A stretch of DNA of 64,000 bases. Origin: DATATV01 sp036268615. GTDB lineage: Bacteria; Actinomycetota; Actinomycetes; Mycobacteriales; Pseudonocardiaceae. Made by a program: the position numbers and the translations under genes. Of this stretch, positions 8,105-14,742 are shown piece by piece; positions within the stretch are counted from its first letter, which is position 1, and every line of letters starts with the position of its first letter. The stretch lies in the NCBI GenBank assembly GCA_036268615.1, contig DATATV010000060.1, forward strand, positions 62,001 through 126,000, given 5' to 3'. The notes beneath the pieces are model-generated. The model was not told the origin of the DNA. It did not search any database and saw nothing but the letters and a program-made list of their open reading frames with translations.

Positions 8105-8895
8105 AGGTCGTGCTGTTCTGCGGTGGTTACGGCATGCGGATGCGCAACGGCACTGCTGATGACGTACCCAAGCCGATGCAGATGGTCGGCCCGCGACCGC
8201 TGCTGTGGCACGTAATGCGCTACTACGCCCATTTCGGACACAAGGACTTCATCCTGTGTCTGGGTTATGGCGCGCACCACATCAAGGAGTTCTTCCTCAA
8301 CTACAACGAGGCCGAGTCCAACGACTTCGTGCTCAGCGGCGGCGAGGTGGACCTGCTGTCCACCGACATCGCCGACTGGTCGATCACCTTCGTACAGACC
8401 GGCATCGCCTCGCCGATCGGCGAGCGGCTGCGCCGGGTGCGGCCCTACCTCGACGGTGACGAGGTCTTCCTGGCCAACTACGCCGACGTGCTCACCGACG
8501 CTCCGCTGGACACCATGGTCGACCGGCTGGTCAACTCCGACGCGGCCGGCTCGATGATGGTCGTGCCGCCGCAGTTCTCCTTCCACTGCATCGACATGGG
8601 CGAGGACGGCCGGGTCGGCGGGATCACCCCGGTGAACGAGCTGCCGCTGTGGGAGAACGGCGGCTATTTCGTGCTGCGGCAGGACGTGTTCGACCACCTG
8701 CCGCCGGACAGCGACCTGGTGGTGGACGGCTGTGGCGCACTGGCCAAGGAGGGCCGGCTGCTCGCCTACCAGTACCGGGGCTACTGGCAGCCGGCGGACA
8801 CGGTGAAGGAACGGGCTGCGCTGGATGCCAGCTACGCCACCGGCGATCGGCCGTGGATGTTGTGGGAACAAGAACCCGACAAGCGGAGTGCGTAG
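8101..8895 (+). CDS. Sugar-1-phosphate nucleotidyltransferase (RfbF-like)
   Basis: A 264-residue enzyme of the nucleotidyltransferase fold. The nucleotide signature is at the very N-terminus (VVLFCGGYGMRMR, then PKPMQMVGPRPLLWHVM), and the pattern with LWH is closest to glucose-1-phosphate cytidylyltransferases. It would couple a hexose 1-phosphate to CTP (or dTTP) and release pyrophosphate, making the activated sugar that neighbouring enzymes modify. Metal-binding candidates are in FLANYADVLTD. The start overlaps the methyltransferase stop (ATGA), and the next gene starts on the last base of this stop codon. Confidence 0.8.
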   Translation: MKVVLFCGGYGMRMRNGTADDVPKPMQMVGPRPLLWHVMRYYAHFGHKDFILCLGYGAHHIKEFFLNYNEAESNDFVLSGGEVDLLSTDIADWSITFVQTGIASPIGERLRRVRPYLDGDEVFLANYADVLTDAPLDTMVDRLVNSDAAGSMMVVPPQFSFHCIDMGEDGRVGGITPVNELPLWENGGYFVLRQDVFDHLPPDSDLVVDGCGALAKEGRLLAYQYRGYWQPADTVKERAALDASYATGDRPWMLWEQEPDKRSA

Positions 8896-9545
8896 TGCTC
8901 GGACTCGCCGCGCCGAAGGTCGACCGGGTCGTCGTTGTCGGCGCGCACTGCGACGACATCGCGATCGGAGCGGGCGGCACACTGCTCGGGCTGTGCGCGG
9001 CCCGGTCCAGGCTGCGGGTGGACGCGCTCGTGCTGACCGGCGGCGGCACCGCCCGGGAGGCCGAGGAGCAGGCCGCGCTGGCCGCGTTCACCCCGGGCGC
9101 GAAACTTGAGGTCACCGTGCTCGACCTGCCCGACGGGCACCTGCCGGCGCACTGGGACCGGGCCAAGGCCGCGGTGGAGGACCTGCGCAAGCGCACCGAG
9201 CCCGACCTGGTCCTCGCCCCGCACGCCGCGGACGCCCACCAGGACCACCGCACCCTCGCCCAGCTGATGCCGACCGCGTTCCGCGACCACCTCGTGCTGG
9301 GCTACGAGATCCTCAAGTGGGACGGCGACCTCGGCCAGCCCTCGACCTTCCAGCCGCTGGCCGAGGACGTCGCCGAGCGCAAGGTCGAGCTGCTGTTCGA
9401 GCACTATCCCTCCCAACACGGGCGGGACTGGTTCGACTGGGACACTTTCCTCGGACTGGCCAGGGTGCGCGGGGTGCAGTGCCACACCCGGTACGCGGAA
9501 GCCTTCCACACGGCCAAACTGGTGCTGGATCTGCACGGAGGATGA
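8895..9545 (+). CDS. PIG-L family N-deacetylase
   Basis: A 216-residue zinc hydrolase of the PIG-L/LmbE type, starting at GTG 8895 on the last base of the preceding TAG. The zinc site is split between AHCDDIAIG near the N-terminus (more often AHPDDE in the family) and ADAHQDHR in the middle. Family members deacetylate N-acetyl sugars such as GlcNAc-inositol. Inside this cluster it suggests that the sugar, or the glycoside carrying it, has an amino group that is N-acetylated at some stage. The substrate itself cannot be read from the sequence. Confidence 0.85.
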   Translation: MLGLAAPKVDRVVVVGAHCDDIAIGAGGTLLGLCAARSRLRVDALVLTGGGTAREAEEQAALAAFTPGAKLEVTVLDLPDGHLPAHWDRAKAAVEDLRKRTEPDLVLAPHAADAHQDHRTLAQLMPTAFRDHLVLGYEILKWDGDLGQPSTFQPLAEDVAERKVELLFEHYPSQHGRDWFDWDTFLGLARVRGVQCHTRYAEAFHTAKLVLDLHGG

Positions 9546-9549
9546 GGTA

Positions 9550-10572
9550 ATGCGAGTTCTGCTGACCGGCCATCAGGGTTATCTGGGCACGGTGATGGCA
9601 CCCGTGCTGCGCGCGGCGGGGCACGAGGTGACCGGGCTGGACTCCGGTCTGTTCGCCGACTGTGTGCTCGGTCCGCAGCCCGACGACCCGGCCGGCGTGC
9701 GGGTCGACCTGCGTGCGGTCGAGCCGAAGCACCTGGCCGGCTTCGACGCGGTCATCCACCTGGCCGCGCTGTCCAACGACCCGCTGGGCTCGTTGGCACC
9801 CGAGTTGACCTACGACATCAACTACCACGCGTCGGTCCGGCTGGCGAAGCTGGCCAAGGACGCCGGTGTACGACGATTCCTTTACGCGTCAACGTGTTCG
9901 GTCTACGGGGTCGGCGGCGACGCGCTGGTCACCGAGGACGCGCCGCTGCGCCCGGTCACGCCCTACGCCGAATCGAAGGTGCGGGTCGAGGCCGACCTGG
10001 TCGACCTCGCCGACGGCGACTTCAGCCCGGTGTTCCTGCGCAACGCCACCGCGTTCGGTTTCTCCCCCCGGCTGCGCGCCGACATCGTGCTGAACAACCT
10101 GGTCGGGCACGCGGTGCTGACCGGCACCGTGCTGGTGCTCTCCGACGGCACCCCGTGGCGACCGCTGGTGCACGCCGAGGACATCGCGTCGGCGTTCACC
10201 GAGTCCCTGGTCGCGCCGCGGGACGCGGTGCACGCGAAGGCGCTCAACGTGGGCACCGAGGAGAACAACGTCACGGTCGCCGAGATCGCCGCCGAGGTGG
10301 TCGAGGCGGTGCCCGGCTCGACGCTGCGGATCACCGGTGAGGCCGGCGCCGACCCGCGCTCCTACCGGGTCGACTTCAGCGCGGTGCGCGCCGCACTGCC
10401 CGGCTACCGGGCCCGCTGGACGGTCAAGGCCGGCGCGGTCGAACTGGCCGACGCCTACCGGGCCAACGGCCTGACCAAACAGGACTTCGACCGCCGATTC
10501 ACCCGGCTGGCCCGGCTGTCCGACCGGCAGGCCGAGGGCACAGTGGGCGCCGACCTCAGCCCGACCGGGTGA
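9550..10572 (+). CDS. NAD-dependent sugar epimerase/dehydratase (extended SDR)
   Basis: A 340-residue extended short-chain dehydrogenase with ATG 9550 behind GGAGG. The Rossmann motif is GHQGYLG at residues 8-14, the active site is STCSVYG plus YAESK (Tyr and Lys of the YxxxK pair), and WRPLVHAEDIA is the substrate-side motif of UDP-glucose epimerase-like enzymes. It would oxidise and reduce, epimerise or dehydrate an NDP-hexose. It follows the deacetylase by four bases and ends 17 bases inside the opposite-strand epimerase gene. Subfamily members act on varied NDP-sugars, so the precise reaction is left open. Confidence 0.85.
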   Translation: MRVLLTGHQGYLGTVMAPVLRAAGHEVTGLDSGLFADCVLGPQPDDPAGVRVDLRAVEPKHLAGFDAVIHLAALSNDPLGSLAPELTYDINYHASVRLAKLAKDAGVRRFLYASTCSVYGVGGDALVTEDAPLRPVTPYAESKVRVEADLVDLADGDFSPVFLRNATAFGFSPRLRADIVLNNLVGHAVLTGTVLVLSDGTPWRPLVHAEDIASAFTESLVAPRDAVHAKALNVGTEENNVTVAEIAAEVVEAVPGSTLRITGEAGADPRSYRVDFSAVRAALPGYRARWTVKAGAVELADAYRANGLTKQDFDRRFTRLARLSDRQAEGTVGADLSPTG

Positions 10573-11110
10573 GTTCGTGGACCAGCTCGGACCACGAGCC
10601 CGCGGCGGCGTCCCGGTCGGACACCAGACCGATCGGCAGCGGCCAGTTGATGGCCAGTTCCGGGTCGTCGTAGCGGACCGCACGATCCTCGGTGGGGTCG
10701 TGCGGGCGGTCGATCCGGTAGCAGACGTCGGCGATCTCGGCGAGCACCTGGAAGCCGTGCAGCAGCCCCGGCGGCACGTACAGGTGGTGGAAGTCCTCGT
10801 CGTCCAGCCGGAACGCGGCCTGCTGACCGAACGTCGGCGAGTCCGGCCGCGCGTCGACCAGCACGTCGTGCACGGCTCCCCGGGCGCAGCGGACGAGTTT
10901 CGCCTCACCCCGGCCGGTCCGGACGTGCATACCCCGCAACACCCCGGAAACCGACCGGGACTGCGAGTCCTGGGCGAACGTGGCGGCGTCCACGCCGTGC
11001 TCGGCGCCGATCGTCAGGTCGAAGGTTCGGGTGAACAGCCCGCGCTCGTCGCGGTGCGGGGTGGGCACGAACAGCAGCACCCCGGCCAGATCGGTCTCAC
11101 GTACCAACAC
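10556..11110 (-). CDS. dTDP-4-dehydrorhamnose 3,5-epimerase-like protein (RmlC family)
   Basis: A 184-residue cupin-fold protein; I choose GTG 11110 because the family fold begins within a few residues of it. RGMHVRTGRGEAKLVRC carries the catalytic His and substrate Lys/Arg of RmlC, and SPTFG, PPGLLHGFQVL and DPELAINWPLP are all family blocks. Odd point: in the segment where RmlC has the tandem Tyr of its active site, this protein reads YRIDRPHDP, so that Tyr pair is missing. It could be a 3- or 5-epimerase of limited scope or have another NDP-keto-sugar role. It is convergent with the SDR gene and divergent from the second methyltransferase. Confidence 0.8.
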   Translation of the reverse strand: MLVRETDLAGVLLFVPTPHRDERGLFTRTFDLTIGAEHGVDAATFAQDSQSRSVSGVLRGMHVRTGRGEAKLVRCARGAVHDVLVDARPDSPTFGQQAAFRLDDEDFHHLYVPPGLLHGFQVLAEIADVCYRIDRPHDPTEDRAVRYDDPELAINWPLPIGLVSDRDAAAGSWSELVHELTRSG

Positions 11111-11136
11111 CGTCCCATCATGCCCTGTGAGGTTCC

Positions 11137-12240
11137 GTGGCCGAGATGACCTGCCGTTGGTGCGTTTCTGAGGACGGTGAGTTCGTGCTCGACCTCGGTG
11201 AGCAACCGGCGTCCGACGCGTTCCCGTCCATCTCGGACCCGGGGCCGGACCCACGGTATCCGCTGCGGATGTGGCTGTGCGCGCGGTGCGGACTGGCTCA
11301 GTTGGTGGAAGATCCGACCACCCCGGAAGAACCGCGCGGAGTCGAGCCGGCCGCCCTGGTCGCACAGGCCGCTGACGCGGTGTCCCGGGTCGCCGCGGCC
11401 GGTGTGCTTCCTGCCGGTGCCAGCGTGCTGGAATACGGCAGTCCGCATGGCGGCAGTTGGCTGCCGATGCTCACTCGGCGCGGGCTGCGGCCTGCCGAGG
11501 CCGCCGAGCGGGCCGATGTGGTGTTGGACTGCTTCGGGATGATGCACTGGGCTGATCAGCGGGTTGCCCTGCGTACCCGGTTGGAGCGGCTGGCCGACAA
11601 CGGGGTTCTACTTCTCCAGTATCACTCGCTGGCCGCGATTATCCACGATGGACAGTGGAACGCGTTGCGGCACGGGCATTTTGCCTACTATTCGACGCGT
11701 AGCCTGCACGCGATGCTGGCCGAGGTCGGGCTGGTTCCCCGGTTTGCCTGGGAGTTCTCGCTCTACGGTGGGACGGTGCTGCTCGCCGCCACCCGGGGTG
11801 GGCAGATTCATTCCAGCGTGTGGGAGTTGCTGAGCCGGGAAACGATGGCCGGGACCCGTGATCCTCGGGTGGTTAGCGGGTTGCAGTCGCAGGTGTCGGT
11901 GGCGTCTACCGCTTTGCGGGAGTGGCTGGAGGCTGCCGCACAGGCCGGGAAACGGGTTATCGGGTATGGGGCCGCTTCTCGGGCTGTTGCTCTGTTGTGT
12001 CGGGCCGGAGTTGATGTCGAGTTGCTGCCGGCCGTTGCGGATGCTTCGCCGGCCAAGGCCGGGCGGCGAATGCCGGGGACTCGAATTCCGGTGATTCCGG
12101 CCGGGGAGCTTGTTGCTGCTCGGCCGGATGTTGTTCTGGTGTTCGTGCCGGATATTCTGGGGGAGGTTCGGGGGCGGTTTCCTGAGCTTGCCGGGGTTGA
12201 ATGGGCGGTGGCTGAGCCTACGCCGCGGGTCCTGCCCTAG
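11137..12240 (+). CDS. Second C-methyltransferase-family protein, altered SAM domain
   Basis: A 367-residue relative of the enzyme at 6833-8104, starting at GTG 11137 behind GAGG. It keeps the N-terminal Cys pattern (CRWC, then CARCG) and the C-terminal domain with VIGYGAASRAVALL and GTRIPVIP. The middle domain is about 50 residues shorter, and the SAM-binding motif reads VLEYGSPHGGSW instead of VVEVASNDGYLL. It may be inactive as a methyltransferase, or a diverged enzyme using the C-terminal domain. Codon use changes in the last 300 bases: third-position C drops and G/T rise. It is 26 bases from the divergent RmlC-like gene. Confidence 0.75.
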   Translation: MAEMTCRWCVSEDGEFVLDLGEQPASDAFPSISDPGPDPRYPLRMWLCARCGLAQLVEDPTTPEEPRGVEPAALVAQAADAVSRVAAAGVLPAGASVLEYGSPHGGSWLPMLTRRGLRPAEAAERADVVLDCFGMMHWADQRVALRTRLERLADNGVLLLQYHSLAAIIHDGQWNALRHGHFAYYSTRSLHAMLAEVGLVPRFAWEFSLYGGTVLLAATRGGQIHSSVWELLSRETMAGTRDPRVVSGLQSQVSVASTALREWLEAAAQAGKRVIGYGAASRAVALLCRAGVDVELLPAVADASPAKAGRRMPGTRIPVIPAGELVAARPDVVLVFVPDILGEVRGRFPELAGVEWAVAEPTPRVLP

Positions 12241-12349
12241 ATTTTGGAACGCGCGGGTTTGCGCCTCTCGCCTCAGGGTGTGCAGCGGTCGAAGAGTCGT
12301 TGGCTTTGTTTCGCCTGCGGCGTCGCAAAGGCCGTTGCGGGGGGGTGTG
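12241..12349. repeat. Intergenic T-rich element with hairpin
   Basis: Between two convergent genes the plus strand is T-rich and repetitive in style. GGCTTTG (about 12302) and CAAAGGCC (about 12326) are near-perfect arms around an inner CGCC/GGCG pair, giving a hairpin that could end transcription of the methyltransferase gene. The whole 100-base stretch reads like a dispersed non-coding element; copy number cannot be judged from this window. Confidence 0.4.
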
Positions 12350-12526
12350 TCAGCCCTCTTCTTCGTCCGTTGGCCGCGCTGCTGGCTTTGCCTTGGGGGC
12401 CAGTCGGACCACACCGGAATCCAGGTCCAACGGGCCCGGCTGGAAGCGCTGGCCGGTGCCGTCGTCCTCGTCGCTCTCCTGGCGCAGCTTGGGGGCGCCG
12501 GGGAACAGTTCACCGAGTTGACCCAT
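12350..12526 (-). CDS. Small hypothetical protein (58 residues)
   Basis: A short gene with ATG 12526 preceded by GTGAGGAC and a full 58-codon frame. The predicted protein begins MGQLGELFPGAPKLRQ, is followed by an acidic run (ESDEDDGTG), then FQPGPLDLDSGVVRL and a Lys/Ala/Pro-rich end closing in DEEEG. There is no membrane segment or known motif. Third positions are almost all G or C until the last 15 codons, which supports real coding. It is followed in the same direction by the NagZ-like gene's territory (upstream of it) and converges with the second methyltransferase gene. Function unknown. Confidence 0.6.
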   Translation of the reverse strand: MGQLGELFPGAPKLRQESDEDDGTGQRFQPGPLDLDSGVVRLAPKAKPAARPTDEEEG

Positions 12527-12548
12527 GTCCTCACCCTACCTCGCTGGG

Positions 12549-13673
12549 CTAGTGCAAGCCCGATCGTAGATTGCTGACCCGCTGCACAGCCGCGTTGAAG
12601 TCGTTCGCGTCCAACTGGCCCGATTGTAGTCCGCCGACCAGGGCGTTCTCCGCCGCATCGCCCTCGGTCGCGTCCTGGGCCGAGCAGAGGATCAGGTCCA
12701 TCCCGGCTCCGGCCGCGGCCACCGCTCGCTGGGCGATGGTGCCGTCGGGGTTGAGGGCACCGGCCTCCAGGGCATCGGTGATGGTGACGCCCTTGAAGCC
12801 GAGGCGGTTGCGCAACTCTCCCTGCACGATCGCTGAGGACAGGCCAGCGGGATGGCTCGCGTCGAGGGCGGGATAGGTCGCCCAGGAGACCATCACCAGT
12901 TTGGCGCCGGCGTTGATCGCGGCGGTGTACGGCGCCTCGTCGATGTTGCGCAGGTCGGACAACGAGACGTTCAGGGTCACCGGGCCGTTGTCCGTGTTCT
13001 CACTGGCTGTCGCGGCGCCCAGGCCGGGGAAGTGTTTCACCGTCGCGGCCACGCCAGCTTGCTGCTGCGCGGTGGTGAACGCCGCGCCGAGGCTGCCGGC
13101 GACCGTCGGATTGGTGCTGTAGGAGCGGCCGAACTGGTCGTCGAAGTCACCCGGCGTGCGGTACACGTCGATAACGGGCGCCAGGTTGAGGTTCATGCCC
13201 ACTCCGCTGAGGTTCTGCGCGGCCCCGGTACCGGCCGCGGTGGCCTGTGCGGCCGGGTTGGCCGACGCACCGATCTGCTTTTCCGACTGGGCGGGGGCGC
13301 CGGGCAGCCTGCGGACCTCGCCGCCCTCCTGGTCGGTCATCAGCAGCAACGGTTCCTTCACCGGGCTCTTCGCGTTCGCGGCGCGCAGGGTGTTGATCAC
13401 CGAGGTGATCTGCGCCTCGCTGGAGATGTTGCCGCCGAAGAAGATCACTCCGGCCGCCTCCCCCGCCGAGATGCGCTGCAACAGGCTCGCCGGCGGATTC
13501 AGCCCGGCGTACGAGTAGATCACCCGCTGCCCGGCCTCCTGTTGGGCGGTCAGCGCGACGGGCGGCCCGAGCGGCAGGTTGTCGGCGCTGAACAGCGCCA
13601 ACGGACCTGCCAGCGCCAGCGGGCCGGCCAGCACCAGGACGGAAACCAGCGTACGAATGCTGCTTATCAGCAT
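12549..13673 (-). CDS. Secreted GH3 beta-N-acetylhexosaminidase-like protein
   Basis: A 374-residue protein with an N-terminal signal or anchor (about residues 5-28). It has the one-domain layout of NagZ/LpqI enzymes, which release N-acetylglucosamine from peptidoglycan or chitin fragments: LMTDQEGGEVRRL, VKHFPGLG and GVTITDALEAG with the expected nucleophile Asp. Odd point: after KHFPG the family normally has an Asp-Ser-His acid/base loop; here the stretch reads AATASENTDNGP and no His is present. Catalysis may therefore differ or be weak. A perfect palindrome lies 42 bases upstream of the start, and a ROK kinase gene lies next upstream. Confidence 0.8.
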   Translation of the reverse strand: MLISSIRTLVSVLVLAGPLALAGPLALFSADNLPLGPPVALTAQQEAGQRVIYSYAGLNPPASLLQRISAGEAAGVIFFGGNISSEAQITSVINTLRAANAKSPVKEPLLLMTDQEGGEVRRLPGAPAQSEKQIGASANPAAQATAAGTGAAQNLSGVGMNLNLAPVIDVYRTPGDFDDQFGRSYSTNPTVAGSLGAAFTTAQQQAGVAATVKHFPGLGAATASENTDNGPVTLNVSLSDLRNIDEAPYTAAINAGAKLVMVSWATYPALDASHPAGLSSAIVQGELRNRLGFKGVTITDALEAGALNPDGTIAQRAVAAAGAGMDLILCSAQDATEGDAAENALVGGLQSGQLDANDFNAAVQRVSNLRSGLH

Positions 13674-13714
13674 GTACTGACCGTAACATCAACGCTCGGC
13701 GACGCTACTGTCGG

Positions 13715-13727
13715 TGGAAAGTTTCCA
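13715..13727. promoter_or_regulatory. Candidate operator TGGAAA-G-TTTCCA
   Basis: A perfect 6-1-6 palindrome in the 73-base gap between the ROK kinase stop (13747) and the start of the NagZ-like gene (13673). It is suitably placed to control the GH3 gene. The cognate regulator is not evident; the two ROK repressors at 20-22.5 kb are possible candidates. Confidence 0.5.
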
Positions 13728-13746
13728 ACCAGGTGACCGGTACGGC

Positions 13747-14742
13747 TCACGAAGTCAGTTCGGGTTCCGCCGGCCGGCAGCCGGTCCGGTCCATCGCCAG
13801 CGCGACCGCACCACGCAGCGCGCCGTCCTGCTCGAACCGGGCCGGCACCAACCCCGGTGGAAACGGCACCACCTGGTCCAGCCGGCGGCGCAGGGCCGGG
13901 AACAACTTGTCGGCCGACGCGGTGAGGCCGCCGCCGACGGCGATCCGCTCCGGGTCGATCGTGTTGGCCAGGTTGGCCACGTGCACCGCCAACTCGTCCA
14001 ACGCCTCGGCGAGCAGGTCCGCCGCCGCCTGGTTGTGCTCGGCCAGGGCGAACAGCTCGGCGGCCGTGGTCGGGCGGCCGGTCAGCTGGGTCGCTCGGTC
14101 GCCGAGTCCTCGGCCGGCCACGGCCTCCTCCAGTGACGCCGAGGTCGACCGGTCGTGCGGGCCACGGAGGTTGTAGCCGATCTCGCCGGCCGCGCCGTGC
14201 GCTCCGGTCAGGACCTGGCCGCCGACGACGACCGCCGCCGCCAGACCGGTGCCCACGGACAGGAAGATGCCGGGATCGGCGCCGGCCAACGCACCCCACC
14301 GGCACTCGGCCAGTGCGGCTGCCTTCGCGTCGGTGCCGACCGCGATCGGCACGTGGCCGAAGCGGTCGGCCACCAGCTCGCGCAGCCGGAGCTGTTCCCA
14401 GCCGGGCACGTTGGGGGCCAACAGGATTCGGTCGTCCAGCACGATTCCCGGGCTGACCACGCCGACCGCCGACAGCTCGCCCGCGTGCTCGGCCAGCATC
14501 CGGTCGGCCAGCGCGAGTGAGCGGGTCACCGCCTGGTCGGCGCCGGCCGCGGCATCCGTGTCCAGTCTGCGCTCCAGCAGGAGCTCACCGCCCGCGGTGG
14601 CCAGGCCGACGGCGACCTTGGTGCCGCCGAAGTCGATGCCGAGGATCACCCCTGCTTCCGGGTCAACCGGTTCGCCGCCAATGTTCGGTACGTCATCGGT
14701 GTCCAGCAAGCCGGTTTCAGTCCTTTGTTCCGTCGGTGACAT
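13747..14742 (-). CDS. ROK family sugar kinase, possibly glucosamine kinase
   Basis: A 331-residue kinase without an N-terminal helix-turn-helix. The ATP site is GIDFGGTKVAVGLA near residue 33, with FLSVGTGLAAAVVVGG and HGAAGEIGYNL as second phosphate and catalytic blocks, and VAVGGGLTAS near the end. The Cys-rich zinc motif common in ROK kinases (CxCGxxGCxE) is absent; the position reads RGPHDRSTSASLEE. ATG 14742 overlaps the end of the GH2 gene by 26 bases, so the two are cotranscribed; a TTG about 11 codons in, behind AAGGA, is an alternative start. Coupling to an exo-glucosaminidase suggests it phosphorylates the released glucosamine. Confidence 0.8.
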   Translation of the reverse strand: MSPTEQRTETGLLDTDDVPNIGGEPVDPEAGVILGIDFGGTKVAVGLATAGGELLLERRLDTDAAAGADQAVTRSLALADRMLAEHAGELSAVGVVSPGIVLDDRILLAPNVPGWEQLRLRELVADRFGHVPIAVGTDAKAAALAECRWGALAGADPGIFLSVGTGLAAAVVVGGQVLTGAHGAAGEIGYNLRGPHDRSTSASLEEAVAGRGLGDRATQLTGRPTTAAELFALAEHNQAAADLLAEALDELAVHVANLANTIDPERIAVGGGLTASADKLFPALRRRLDQVVPFPPGLVPARFEQDGALRGAVALAMDRTGCRPAEPELTS

